In this document: piece by piece, positions 25,939 to 35,269 of the stretch
Position numbering within the stretch: the first letter of the stretch is position 1
How the letters are laid out: every line of letters begins with the position of its first letter
DNA from: Desulfobacteraceae bacterium
GTDB taxonomy: Bacteria; Desulfobacterota; DSM-4660; Desulfatiglandales; Desulfatiglandaceae
Direction: 5' to 3'
Assembly (NCBI GenBank): GCA_030613055.1
Contig: JAUWMR010000003.1
Location: 62,001 to 126,000, forward strand
Length of the DNA stretch: 64,000 bases
The notes under the pieces: generated by a model
The model's input: only the letters and a program-made list of their open reading frames with translations
Databases searched by the model: none
What the model was told of the DNA's origin: nothing
Position numbers and translations under genes: made by a program

Positions 25939-28029
25939 ATGATTAACGATATTCAAAAACTAAGAAACATCGGTATCAGCGCCCACATCGATTCGGGAAA
26001 GACCACCCTGACCGAGAGGATCCTTTATTATACAAAGCGAATCTTTGCCATTCATGAGGTCAAGGGAAAGGACGGTGTGGGGGCCACCATGGATTCCATG
26101 GAACTGGAGAAAGAAAGGGGAATTACCATCACATCTGCGGCTACCCATTGTGAGTGGAAGGGGCACAGGATAAACATCATAGATACTCCCGGACACGTGG
26201 ATTTTACAATCGAAGTCGAGCGTGCCCTGAGGGTTCTGGACGGGGCCGTTTTGATCCTCTGTGCCGTAGGCGGGGTCCAGTCTCAGTCCCTGACCGTTGA
26301 CAGGCAGATGAATCGTTACAAGGTCCCGAGAATCGCTTTTATCAACAAATGTGATCGATCAGGGGCCGACCCATTTAGAGTGTGTGACCAGCTTCGCGTG
26401 AAATTGAACCATAACGCCGTGCTCATGCAGATCCCTATCGGACTGGAAGCAGATTTTTCCGCGATAGTGGATCTGGTTACAATGAAAGCGGTCTATTTTG
26501 AAGGACCCAACGGGGACGAGGTCAGGGAGGATGAGATTCCTGAAGGGATGCTTGATAAGGCCCGTGTAAAAAGGGAAGAGCTTCTTGATGCGGCTTCCAT
26601 GTTCTCCGATGAACTCATGGAGGCCATTTTTGAAGAAAGCGTAACGGAAGACCTAATCTATGAAGCGGTAAGAGCGGGAACCCTTTCAAGACAATTGACC
26701 CCGGTCTTTGTGGGATCGGCCTACAAGAACATCGGCGTTCAATGCATATTGGACGGGGTGAACCGGTATCTTCCTGCCCCAACAGAGGTGCAAAATGTGG
26801 CCCTTGACCCGGATCAGGACGAAAAAGAAATCCTTCTTGAAAACGATCCTGACTTGCCCGTCGTTGCCCTGGCCTTCAAATTGGAGGTCACACCATACGG
26901 GCAGTTGACCTATCTCAGGATTTATCAGGGATCAATCGGCAAAGGGGACGATCTTGTTGTCACACGGAACAGGAAAAAGATAAAGGTGGGGAGACTGGTC
27001 CGTATGCATGCAGACGAAATGGAAGAAATCACCAGGGCCTATGCAGGGGATATCATAGCCCTGTTCGGTGTGGACTGCTATTCAGGAGATACATTTACGG
27101 ACGGCCGTTTGAGCTATAGCATGTCCTCCATGTTCGTGCCCGAACCGGTCATATCACTGGCCGTTACACCGGAGGACAATAAGTCCCAGAATAACATGTC
27201 CAAGGCCCTGAACAGGTTTATAAGAGAAGACCCCACATTCAGGTCTCATGTGGATGGAGAGTCGGGCGAGACTATTATATCGGGCATGGGAGAACTTCAC
27301 TTAGATGTGTATGTGGAGAGGATGAAAAGGGAGTTCAACGCCCAGGTTGTGACAGGAATTCCCCAGGTGGCATACCGTGAGGCCATTACTAAAAAGGCGC
27401 TATTCGATTATATCCATAAAAAACAGACCGGAGGTGCGGGCCAGTTTGGGCGGGTTTCCGGGTTTATGGAACCTTCCGAGGACGGGACCTATGAGTTTGA
27501 CAATCAGGTAAAGGGTGGTGCGATTCCCACTGAATACCTGCCTGCAGTGGACAAAGGTATGCAGTCCTGCCTCAAAAAGGGACTCATGTTAGGATTCCCG
27601 GTTATCGGCATGAAGGTGACGGTCAACGACGGCAAATCTCACAGTGTGGATTCATCCGAGATGGCCTTTACACAGGCAGCTGTCGGCGCATTCAAGCAGG
27701 CATATATGAAAGCCAGACCGGTTATCCTTGAGCCGATCATGAAACTGGCAGTGGAGGGTCCTTCCGAGTTTCAGGGGAATGTGATGTCGTCCATCAACCA
27801 GCGAAGGGGCCTGATTACGAGTTCTACGGAAGACGGCGTGTTTACAAACATCGAAGCCGAAGTACCCCTGGAAGAGATGTTCGGTTATGCAACGACCTTA
27901 AGATCGCTCACTCAGGGCAAGGCAGAATTCACCATGGAGTTTTCAAGGTATGCCAGGGTCCCTGATGCCATTGCAGAGGACCTGAAAAAAGGCATTAGAG
28001 AAAAATCAAAGGGAGGTAAAAAGTCATGA
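25939..28029 (+). CDS. elongation factor G-like GTPase (second type)
   Basis: 696 residues, full EF-G architecture. G1 is [14 protein letters not shown], switch II region [19 protein letters not shown]4 NKCDRSGAD; domains II-V follow, including [11 protein letters not shown]-like [17 protein letters not shown] and the C-terminal [13 protein letters not shown]. The serine in AHIDSGKTT (rather than alanine) is the form seen in mitochondrial EF-G1 and in the spirochaete/planctomycete/deltaproteobacterial paralogues, so I take this as that EF-G class. Whether it translocates or recycles ribosomes is not decided by sequence. Its stop overlaps the ATPase start (ATGA). Confidence 0.85.
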   Translation: MINDIQKLRNIGISAHIDSGKTTLTERILYYTKRIFAIHEVKGKDGVGATMDSMELEKERGITITSAATHCEWKGHRINIIDTPGHVDFTIEVERALRVLDGAVLILCAVGGVQSQSLTVDRQMNRYKVPRIAFINKCDRSGADPFRVCDQLRVKLNHNAVLMQIPIGLEADFSAIVDLVTMKAVYFEGPNGDEVREDEIPEGMLDKARVKREELLDAASMFSDELMEAIFEESVTEDLIYEAVRAGTLSRQLTPVFVGSAYKNIGVQCILDGVNRYLPAPTEVQNVALDPDQDEKEILLENDPDLPVVALAFKLEVTPYGQLTYLRIYQGSIGKGDDLVVTRNRKKIKVGRLVRMHADEMEEITRAYAGDIIALFGVDCYSGDTFTDGRLSYSMSSMFVPEPVISLAVTPEDNKSQNNMSKALNRFIREDPTFRSHVDGESGETIISGMGELHLDVYVERMKREFNAQVVTGIPQVAYREAITKKALFDYIHKKQTGGAGQFGRVSGFMEPSEDGTYEFDNQVKGGAIPTEYLPAVDKGMQSCLKKGLMLGFPVIGMKVTVNDGKSHSVDSSEMAFTQAAVGAFKQAYMKARPVILEPIMKLAVEGPSEFQGNVMSSINQRRGLITSSTEDGVFTNIEAEVPLEEMFGYATTLRSLTQGKAEFTMEFSRYARVPDAIAEDLKKGIREKSKGGKKS

Positions 28030-28730
28030 AAGATTTTATTTCGGTGAGCCCATTAAAGGTCCTGGAAAAGTCCTCCCGGAAAGGATTAGGTCGGGGGAAT
28101 CTTGCGGTCCTCATAGCCAGGGCCGGGGTTGGTAAGACGGCCTGCCTGATCCGTATTGCTTTTGACAAGCTTTTTCGCCAGGAAAAACTGGTCCATGTTT
28201 CCCTTGAAGAAGGACCGGAAAAGGTGACCTCCTACTACAATGTCACGCACTCTGACCTTGTAAGGGCCTTAAATTTTAAAGACGAGCATGATGAATACCG
28301 GATGCTCATTGACAGGAACAGGATGATTCTGGCTTACTTGAACCAGAGCTTTGAGATAGAACGTCTCAGGGCAAATCTCAAGAACCTGGCGGAAAATATC
28401 AATTTCAGCCCAGACGCGATTATTGTTGACGGTCTTGATTTTGAAAAGGCCGGGAGAACCATATTTGAAGGTCTTAAACAGATTGCGGAGGAATTCAAGG
28501 CGGAGATATGGCTTTCAGCCCTTTCGCACCGCCACATTACCGATGTAAATGAAAGAGGCATTCCTTATCCATGCCAGCAACTTGATGACCTCTTCAGCCT
28601 CATCCTTCAATTGCAACCCGAACAGTCGGAGATTGTTTTGAGGCTTCTAAAGGACCATGATAACCCAACAGTCCATGACGTCAGCGTCACGCTGGATCCA
28701 AATACATTCCTGACATTGGAAACTGTTTAA
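28026..28730 (+). CDS. RecA/KaiC-like P-loop ATPase coupled to EF-G2
   Basis: 234 residues beginning in the ATGA overlap with the EF-G gene. Walker A is [13 protein letters not shown] and Walker [24 protein letters not shown] and a polar segment at [11 protein letters not shown] resemble RecA/KaiC-type core strands. I do not recognise a named family. The translational coupling to EF-G suggests a role in translation or stress response, but this is inferred only from position. Confidence 0.6.
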   Translation: MKDFISVSPLKVLEKSSRKGLGRGNLAVLIARAGVGKTACLIRIAFDKLFRQEKLVHVSLEEGPEKVTSYYNVTHSDLVRALNFKDEHDEYRMLIDRNRMILAYLNQSFEIERLRANLKNLAENINFSPDAIIVDGLDFEKAGRTIFEGLKQIAEEFKAEIWLSALSHRHITDVNERGIPYPCQQLDDLFSLILQLQPEQSEIVLRLLKDHDNPTVHDVSVTLDPNTFLTLETV

Positions 28731-29099
28731 GCCGTCAGTGCCCCACAATTAAGAGAAAAACATCCCTGTGAACAGGACGCCCCCCCCCTTATTTTGTCTT
28801 GACAATTTGAAGCACCTGCTATTTAACAAAAAATGGTAATAGCTCAATATTTCCGGAGTATACTTATTACCACGAAGGGCACGAAGAGACAGAGCACAAA
28901 AATATCCAATGCCCGCCTGCCGTCCCTGCCCGCAGTACGGCAGGCGGGCATTGGATATTATCTCACGGTCGCATCCATAGTTCTTCGTGGTGATTAATTT
29001 CCTTTCATTTTAAGGAGGGCATTGTTATAGACATAAAGCCCCTATTTATTGAGAAGATACGAAAAAGTTCACTAATACACCCGGACAGGAGGTAGGAAA
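28731..29099. repeat. intergenic stretch with a long perfect hairpin
   Basis: No gene was recognised. The arms at 28901-28923 and 28937-28959 (AATATCCAATGCCCGCCTGC plus CGT and its exact reverse complement) form a 23-bp stem with a 13-nt loop. Around it, TACCACGAAGGGCACGAAGA at about 28868 and TCTTCGTGGTGATTA at about 28981 form looser outer inverted ends. This looks like another small palindromic element. The end of the stretch contains the ribosome site of the BON gene. Confidence 0.75.
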
Positions 29100-29411
29100 A
29101 TGCGGAAATTTAAAATGATTACGGCTCTGTTTCTTTGTGTAGGCATCCTTTGTGTCTTTTGTTCATGCCAGACGCCGGCCGGCCGAACAGCGGGACAGGT
29201 ATTGGATGACGGGACCATAACCACCAAGGTGAAGGCGAAGCTCTTTGACGATCCTGTTGTCAGCGGGTTTTCCATCTCGGTTAAGACGTTTCAGGGAGAA
29301 GTGACCCTGACAGGAGGGGTGAATTCCAAAAAGACCAAAGACAAAGCAGGGCAATTAGCGCGCGGTACTGCCGGTGTACGCAAGGTGCATAATCTTATCA
29401 AGATAAAGTAG
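29100..29411 (+). CDS. BON-domain lipoprotein
   Basis: 103 residues with CAGGAGG upstream. The signal sequence ends in CVFCSCQTPAG, a lipobox cysteine. The single BON domain follows: DDGTITTKVKAKLFDDPVV, ISVKTFQGEVTLTGGV and GVRKVHNLIKIK. BON domains of this kind (OsmY-like) occur in envelope proteins that respond to osmotic or envelope stress and may bind phospholipid. Single gene, ended by the terminator at 29433-29462. Confidence 0.85.
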   Translation: MRKFKMITALFLCVGILCVFCSCQTPAGRTAGQVLDDGTITTKVKAKLFDDPVVSGFSISVKTFQGEVTLTGGVNSKKTKDKAGQLARGTAGVRKVHNLIKIK

Positions 29412-29432
29412 AAGGATGCACATGCTGAAATA

Positions 29433-29462
29433 AAGCGGGGCGACCCTGTGGTCGCCCCGCTT
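29433..29462. terminator. bidirectional terminator between BON gene and cstA
   Basis: AAGCGGGGCGACC, a 4-nt loop, GGTCGCCCCGCTT: a 13-bp perfect stem between convergent genes. Confidence 0.85.
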
Positions 29463-29485
29463 AGTTTCTATGAAAAGGCGGTGTC

Positions 29486-31219
29486 TTATGCCGCTGTTTC
29501 TGCCACAGCCTCTTCCTTACCGTAAACATCTTTAAATACGATCACACTTTCGATAATCATCCAGATCTCAAGGACAAAGACCGCCAGCCCTATTATGAAG
29601 AGGAGCCAGTTGGAGCTGCTATAGTATCTCTGGATGTTGATGACCATGGCCCATCCGGTCATTATGATCATAAACACCATGGGTATGCCGGTGTATGCAA
29701 TGCTTATCTTGCGACGCGCCAGATAGATGGTGATTACCAAAAGAGCCAGGCCTGCCAAGAGCTGGTTTATCGATCCGAACAGGGGCCATAGCTTCAGGGC
29801 GCCCTTGCCGCTCCCGTCATAAAATGCCAATAGCACGGCGGTAATAACGGCAAATGCAGTAGCTGCCTGTCGCCCTGTCAAGGGCTTAAAGTTACAGGCT
29901 GAGGAAAGCTCCACTACCACATAACGCTGGATACGGGTGGCCGAATCGAGCGTGGTGGCTGCAAAGGACACAACGAAGACCGCCATGACGGCAAGTGTTA
30001 TGTTGGCAGGGATACCTAAGCTCTGAATCATATTTGAAGCGCCCTGGACAAAGACTCGGAGATAGTTGCCCAAGCCTCCAACGGAACCCCAGTCTGCGTA
30101 GTGGTGGTTAAAGGCCGCAACACCTGTAAAAAACTCGCCTCCCTTTCCAGTAAATCCCATTCCAATCCCGGCGGCAACCGCCACGATGACCAGCGTGGCC
30201 AGAGTGCCCTCCATCAACATGCTCCCGTACCCGATAAACAGGGAGTCGCTTTCTGACCTACATTGTTTTGACGAGGTCCCGGAACTGACCAGGCTGTGAA
30301 ACCCGGAAATGGCCCCACAGGCGATCACCACAAAGAGGAAAGGCCAGACAGGCGGCGCACCCTTTACCGCGAAGTTGACAGCCGGCGCTACGATCGGTGG
30401 ATGTGCCACAATCACGCCCAGGGTCATCAATACCAATGCAATCACGAGCTGGTGAGAGTTAATAAAGTCCCTGGGTTGAAGCAGTGTCTGTACGGGCAGG
30501 CTTGAAGCCAGCCAGGCATCAAGTAATATAACAATGACGATCCAGGCGATCAGGGCCTGCTTGCCGGTGATGCCGAATATGACTGTAAAATCAATCGGGA
30601 CATAGGCCCCGATAACCACCGTAATATACATGAGAATCACGGCGACAATGCTGAGTCCCCATTCGTTTTTTCCCTTTTTGTAGACCATGTGCCCAAGCCA
30701 AAGGGCGAGCACGATCTCAAACCAGACAGGGATAACAGCTATTGGATACATGGTGAATAGGATAGCAACGACGAGGCCAAAAATAGCGATCACGATCCAC
30801 AGTTCAAAGAAGATGATCAGCAGGAAAAGAGTTCTAACCCTCTTATTGACGACATCAGAGGCCAGTTCGCCAATGGATTTACCCTGAGATCTTAGGGATA
30901 CCACCAGGGCGCCAAAATCATGGATCGCCCCGAAAAAGATGGAACCGAAAAAGACCCAGATGACGGCCGGGACCCAGCCCCATATAATGGCAATGGCCGG
31001 TCCTCCGATGGGGCCCAAACCTGCTATAGATGTAAAGTGGTGACCAAAAAGGACATGTTTCTTGGTAGGGACAAAATCGTGGCCATCCTGAAGCTCTGTG
31101 CTTGGACAGACAACGTCAGGTTTCAGTTTGAAGATCTTGCGGGCTATAAATTTTCCATAGGTATGGTAGGCTACAAAATATCCTACCATCATAAGCAATG
31201 CCAGAACCAATGAATTCAT
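29486..31219 (-). CDS. cstA: carbon starvation protein CstA-type peptide/pyruvate transporter
   Basis: 577 residues from the ATG at 31219, preceded by AAAGGAG; an upstream frame extension lacks a site. It has about 15 hydrophobic segments. Family landmarks: FGHHFTSIAGLGPIGGPAIA, WGWVPAVIWVFFGSIFFGAI HDF, SGFHSLVSSGTSSKQ, SFAATTLDSATRIQRYV and KLWPLFGSINQLLAGLAL. CstA proteins import peptides or pyruvate during carbon limitation. This is the shorter form (E. coli CstA is about 700 residues). It is preceded by a strong promoter and a leader of about 215 bases. Confidence 0.9.
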   Translation of the reverse strand: MNSLVLALLMMVGYFVAYHTYGKFIARKIFKLKPDVVCPSTELQDGHDFVPTKKHVLFGHHFTSIAGLGPIGGPAIAIIWGWVPAVIWVFFGSIFFGAIHDFGALVVSLRSQGKSIGELASDVVNKRVRTLFLLIIFFELWIVIAIFGLVVAILFTMYPIAVIPVWFEIVLALWLGHMVYKKGKNEWGLSIVAVILMYITVVIGAYVPIDFTVIFGITGKQALIAWIVIVILLDAWLASSLPVQTLLQPRDFINSHQLVIALVLMTLGVIVAHPPIVAPAVNFAVKGAPPVWPFLFVVIACGAISGFHSLVSSGTSSKQCRSESDSLFIGYGSMLMEGTLATLVIVAVAAGIGMGFTGKGGEFFTGVAAFNHHYADWGSVGGLGNYLRVFVQGASNMIQSLGIPANITLAVMAVFVVSFAATTLDSATRIQRYVVVELSSACNFKPLTGRQAATAFAVITAVLLAFYDGSGKGALKLWPLFGSINQLLAGLALLVITIYLARRKISIAYTGIPMVFMIIMTGWAMVINIQRYYSSSNWLLFIIGLAVFVLEIWMIIESVIVFKDVYGKEEAVAETAA

Positions 31220-31471
31220 AACAATACTCCTTTCTGACTCCTGCACGGGAAAGTCATATGGCTTTGTTACAAGCTACAATACCTCCTAAATTCTTCGGTT
31301 CACCTCCTTCCGCTAATGCCTCATTTTATTATTATATCGTTATATCCGGGCAAAACTCAGTCCTTGAGTTCAGCCCGGGACGCAAGAGGCTCTCAAAAGT
31401 TCGGGACCAAGATAGAGTTCTCCTCCCGCATTATTGTCGGGACTATTACCATCTGAGCAGCAATTTGTCAA
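31220..31471 (-). promoter_or_regulatory. cstA promoter and long structured leader
   Basis: On the minus strand TTGACA (31471-31466), a 17-bp spacer and TAATAG (31448-31443) form a near-consensus promoter. Transcription should begin near 31436, leaving a leader of roughly 215 nt before the cstA ATG. Within it, 31346-31378 folds as CCGGGC/GCCCGG with an inner AACTCA/TGAGTT stem. Two extra SD-like sequences (GGAAGGAGG and TTAGGAGG) lie before the true one. I recognise no known riboswitch class. Confidence 0.6.
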
Positions 31472-31557
31472 CTTTAATAAAGATGCTTGAATAAAACTCA
31501 AATAAAGATTAGTTTAAGATACTTAAATAGACATCTTTGAATTGAGCCGTCGTTCGT

Positions 31558-31905
31558 ATGGAGCAAGGCGGGGCCCCTTACCTCGGACCGATCACTATTG
31601 TTTTCCTTTGGCCATTAAGTATTTTTATCTATAATAAAAAATTTATAGAAGAACGAGGCATCAAAGATGTGACCTTCAACTTAACAGTTGTGGAGCCTGC
31701 GGGATGCTCCCTGGGCATTGCTAAAGAGATAGAACCCGTGTACGAGGCGGTTAAGGATGCATCAAATTACTGGTATTTCCAGGTTGAGGGGTTACACGTA
31801 TTTGTCTCCCGGGAAATCAAGATATTGGGCCCTTTGACCATCACAACCGAAGGCCTCTGGAAAATAAAACGACTGGCACTTAGGGGTGCGACGGTTCCGC
31901 TTTAA
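31558..31905 (+). CDS. small conserved-looking protein of unknown function
   Basis: 115 residues at most. The part from FIEERGIKDVTFNLTVVEPA through EIEPVYEAVKDASNYWYFQV and GLHVFVSREIKILGPLTITT to the C-terminal LALRGATVPL has the look of a real alpha-beta protein, distantly like HesB/IscA or the CC/Se-motif small proteins, with one cysteine (AGCSLG). The first ~20 residues are doubtful and no ribosome site precedes the ATG at 31558, so the start may lie further in. Its role is unknown. Confidence 0.5.
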   Translation: MEQGGAPYLGPITIVFLWPLSIFIYNKKFIEERGIKDVTFNLTVVEPAGCSLGIAKEIEPVYEAVKDASNYWYFQVEGLHVFVSREIKILGPLTITTEGLWKIKRLALRGATVPL

Positions 31906-32000
31906 TGGCACTGAAAAGCCGAGGATAGAAGCTTTTTGACCACAACAATCGGCCATCCCATAATATTTTCCCCGCGCGCTGAAAACAGGGCAAGGCATAC

Positions 32001-33260
32001 ATGAAGTCTGAAGAGAAAAAAAACATGCTCAAGGTAATTCTGAGCGGCCGCATGCTGGTGGCCCTTCTGATGGGTTTTGCCTGTGGCCTGCCCCTTCTTC
32101 TGACCATCAGCGTATTGCAGGCCTGGATGAAAGAAGAAGGGGTAGACCTGGCCATGATCGGGATGATGGCCTTAGTGGGTCTTCCTTATACCTTGAAGTT
32201 TCTCTGGGCCCCATTTATGGACCGTTTCACACTGCCTTTTTTAGGCCGCAGAAGGGGATGGCTGCTAATAGCTCAGATAGCATTAATTTTTTCTATTGGG
32301 GGGCTGGGTTTTACCGATCCGGCTAATAACCCGTGGATGCTGGCATTTGCGGCATTTTTGGTGACCTTTTTCAGCGCCTCCCAGGACATTGTTGTAGACG
32401 CCTACCGGAGAGAAGACTTTTCTGATGAGGAACTTGGGCTTGCCTCTTCACTATATATCAATGGGTACCGGGTGGGGATGCTTCTGGCCTCCGGGGGCGG
32501 CCTTATCATGGCAGACCATATGCCGTTCTCTTTTGTTTATCTGATCATGGCGGCCTGCATGCTGCCCGGTCTTCTTACTACGCTCCTGGCCCATGAGCCA
32601 AAAATTACACACGGAACGCCCCAGACCATGCGGGAGGCTGTTGTTGATCCGTTGGTGGAGTATTTTAGCCGGCAGGGTGCGCTGTGGATCCTGGCCTTCA
32701 TCCTTTTCTATAAAATCGGAGACACTATGGCCAGCGCCATGACAATCCCTTTTTATCTTGATATCGGGTTTTCAAAAACTGAAATCGGTGCGGTCGTAAA
32801 ATTGTTCGGCTTCTGGGCAACCATCGCCGGGGCCCTGACAGGCGGGGTGCTTATGCTCCGGCTGGGCATCAACCGTTCTTTGTGGGTGTTTGGTTTTCTC
32901 CAGGCAATATCGACTGCATGTTTCGCCATTTTAGCGCGCATAGGGTACAGTGTCGCAGCCCTGTCCGGTGTGATTGCCTTTGAGAATCTGAGCAGCGGCA
33001 TGGGGACCGCGGCCTATGCGGCGTTTATGGCCAGCATTACAAACAGGAAGTTCACTGCCACGCAGTACGCACTGTTAACAAGCCTTATGGGCATCCCCAG
33101 GGTATTTGCCTCGGCCCCCACCGGCTTTTTTGCGAAAAATTTGGGCTGGGAAAGTTTCTTCATTGCATGTACGCTGATTGCCATTCCCGGGATGCTGCTG
33201 CTTCTGAAATTCGCGCCGTGGAATTTACAACAGGTGACAGAACAAAAAATGATTCATTAG
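32001..33260 (+). CDS. AmpG-like major facilitator transporter
   Basis: 419 residues with 12 hydrophobic segments. The start LMGFACGLPLLLTISVLQAWMKEEGVDL, split here as the AmpG-type GFxxGLPLLLT and LQAW motifs, is followed by GLPYTLKFLWAPFMDR and FLGRRRGWLLI. Other landmarks are ASQDIVVDAYRRE and a second-half repeat FFAKNLGWESFF. AmpG carries cell-wall muropeptides into the cytoplasm for recycling; relatives transport other compounds. There are no recycling enzymes nearby, so the substrate stays open. Confidence 0.75.
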   Translation: MKSEEKKNMLKVILSGRMLVALLMGFACGLPLLLTISVLQAWMKEEGVDLAMIGMMALVGLPYTLKFLWAPFMDRFTLPFLGRRRGWLLIAQIALIFSIGGLGFTDPANNPWMLAFAAFLVTFFSASQDIVVDAYRREDFSDEELGLASSLYINGYRVGMLLASGGGLIMADHMPFSFVYLIMAACMLPGLLTTLLAHEPKITHGTPQTMREAVVDPLVEYFSRQGALWILAFILFYKIGDTMASAMTIPFYLDIGFSKTEIGAVVKLFGFWATIAGALTGGVLMLRLGINRSLWVFGFLQAISTACFAILARIGYSVAALSGVIAFENLSSGMGTAAYAAFMASITNRKFTATQYALLTSLMGIPRVFASAPTGFFAKNLGWESFFIACTLIAIPGMLLLLKFAPWNLQQVTEQKMIH

Positions 33261-33362
33261 AAGGAGATATTTGGATCAATTGATTTGTCTTTTCTATAAT
33301 ATTTGATACTATCCGCAGGGAATCAAATAACAGATGTCCATAAGATTTTGAGGTCAATTAAA

Positions 33363-34256
33363 GTGTTTCAAAAAAACAGAAAGATAAAAGTGGGACGAAA
33401 TGATCCTTGCCCTTGCGGAAGCGGGCTTAAATATAAGAAGTGCTGTATTGGAAAAGGGGACGTGTCTTCAATGAAGCTCAAGGATCTGTATTATGAAAAA
33501 CACAGGATCCGGCTAAAAGGAAAGATGGATATTGAAGGTCTCAAAAAGGCCGGACGTGTGGCCCTGGCAACACTCGATCTGGTGGAGGCGGAGATACGGC
33601 CTGGTTTAGCCACTGAAAAAATCAACACTCTGGTTCATGAATTTACCATCAAAAACAACGCGACCTCTGCGCCGTTAAACTACCGTGGTTTTCCCAAGAG
33701 CGTCTGCGTTTCCGTAAATGAAGTGATCTGTCATGGCATCCCGGGGGAAAGGGTGTTGAAGGACGGTGATATTGTAAATGTGGATGTCACTCCTATTCTG
33801 AACGGATATTACGCGGATGTTAGTAAGACATTTTTCGTTGGAAATCCAGGGCCTGATGCGCGGAAGATAATGAGGGTTGCAAGGGAAAGCCTGAAAAAGG
33901 GCATGTCCATGGTGCATCCAGGCAATACTGTCGGGGACATAGGCTGGGCAATCCAGAAATACGCGGAAGAAGAAGGATGCTCGGTTGTCAGGGAATTTGT
34001 TGGCCACGGAGTAGGGTTTGAATTTCATGAACCCCCCCAGGTCCCTCATTACGGGAGAAAAGGTAAAGGTATTGCCCTGGTTCCTGGCATGGTCTTCACG
34101 ATTGAACCTATGATCAATTTAGGTAAAAGCCATCTTCGAGTATTGGAAGACAACTGGACTGCCGTCACGGCTGACGGTTCTCTTTCTGCCCAGTTCGAAC
34201 AAACCGTTCTTGTAACGGAAAACGGTTTTGAAAGCCTTACCCCGTTTGACTTATAG
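33363..34256 (+). CDS. map: type I methionine aminopeptidase with N-terminal SEC-C zinc motif
   Basis: 297 residues if it starts at the GTG at 33363 (GAGG site 9 bases upstream); a TTG at 33303 gives 20 more residues but no site. The N-terminus [17 protein letters not shown] is a SEC-C zinc-binding motif, as in chlamydial, plant-type and many anaerobe MetAPs. The catalytic domain follows with [10 protein letters not shown], the metal ligands in [45 protein letters not shown] and [11 protein letters not shown]. It removes N-terminal methionine. Its TAG overlaps the GTG of queG. Confidence 0.9.
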   Translation: MFQKNRKIKVGRNDPCPCGSGLKYKKCCIGKGDVSSMKLKDLYYEKHRIRLKGKMDIEGLKKAGRVALATLDLVEAEIRPGLATEKINTLVHEFTIKNNATSAPLNYRGFPKSVCVSVNEVICHGIPGERVLKDGDIVNVDVTPILNGYYADVSKTFFVGNPGPDARKIMRVARESLKKGMSMVHPGNTVGDIGWAIQKYAEEEGCSVVREFVGHGVGFEFHEPPQVPHYGRKGKGIALVPGMVFTIEPMINLGKSHLRVLEDNWTAVTADGSLSAQFEQTVLVTENGFESLTPFDL

Positions 34257-35239
34257 TGGAAATGGAACCACACAGGAGCCAGGAGCAGGAATTCAGTACG
34301 CGGAATAACGGTGAACCTTCAACTGACAATCTGATTTCCGCCTTAAAAGATGAGGCCAAAGGCCTCGGATTTATTGCCGTGGGTTTTTCCCGGTCCGGGA
34401 AGGCCCTTTTTTTTGACAAATTCCGTTCATGGGTTGCCGCCGGAAAACATAGAGAAATGGCCTGGCTTGAGCGACATCAAGAGTTAAGGGAGGACCCATC
34501 TAAGTTACTCGACGGTTGCATGACCGTTATTTCACTTGCATACCCGTATTCTTCCAGCAAACCCTGTTCTCCTGACGGTTATACGGCGTCAAGATATACA
34601 GAGGGCAAAACCACTGACTATCATAATCGCTTAAATACCCTGTCCCGGAACCTTGAACGCACCCTTGTCAAATGGTACCCGGGAAGCACCATAAGAATCT
34701 GCGTTGATTCCGCACCAATTCTCGAGCGAAGTTTTGCCTTTGCTTCGGGTATCGGATTTATAGGTAAAAATAATATGCTCATTATACCTGGTTTCGGATC
34801 ATACTTTTTTCTTGTCGAGATCCTTATCACTGTTCCTTTACCATTTAAACAAGCCACGCTTATGGATAACCAATGCGGGTCATGCACGCGATGTATGGAT
34901 GCCTGTCCTACAGGTGCCCTTGAGAAGCCCTTCTTAATAAACGCCTCTAAATGTCTTTCCTACCTGAGCATAGAATATCATGGAGCGGTGAACAACCGGA
35001 CCGGGAGTATGATGGGTAATTGTTTTTTCGGCTGCGACGTATGTCAGGAGGTTTGTCCGTTTAACGAAGATGTGTCATCAAAAAAGGTTCTGCTGCCTTC
35101 AACAGAAGAAATCTTGGAGATGGACGAGAAAAGTTTCAAGTCGGAATTCGGGAAAACAGCCTTTGCCCGGGCCGGACTGGAGAAACTGAAAGGCAATATC
35201 CGGGCAGTCAGGCCAGGGACTGCCAGTTACAAGATCTGA
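34256..35239 (+). CDS. queG: epoxyqueuosine reductase
   Basis: 327 residues. QueG reduces epoxyqueuosine to queuosine in tRNA using cobalamin and two 4Fe-4S clusters. Landmarks: HREMAWLERHQELREDP, ICVDSAPILERSFAFASGIG, GKNNMLI, CGSCTRCMDACPTGAL and CDVCQEVCPFN (the eight cluster cysteines). The GTG at 34256 overlaps the map stop by one base; an ATG follows at 34262, so either may be used. The coupling is only positional. Confidence 0.9.
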   Translation: MEMEPHRSQEQEFSTRNNGEPSTDNLISALKDEAKGLGFIAVGFSRSGKALFFDKFRSWVAAGKHREMAWLERHQELREDPSKLLDGCMTVISLAYPYSSSKPCSPDGYTASRYTEGKTTDYHNRLNTLSRNLERTLVKWYPGSTIRICVDSAPILERSFAFASGIGFIGKNNMLIIPGFGSYFFLVEILITVPLPFKQATLMDNQCGSCTRCMDACPTGALEKPFLINASKCLSYLSIEYHGAVNNRTGSMMGNCFFGCDVCQEVCPFNEDVSSKKVLLPSTEEILEMDEKSFKSEFGKTAFARAGLEKLKGNIRAVRPGTASYKI

Positions 35240-35269
35240 TTGTCAAATAAAAGACCTGCCCTCTATTCC

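Noticed and set aside
33303-33362. TTG at 33303 as start of the methionine aminopeptidase
   Set aside because: No ribosome site, and the added 20 residues precede the SEC-C motif without similarity; GTG at 33363 has GAGG.
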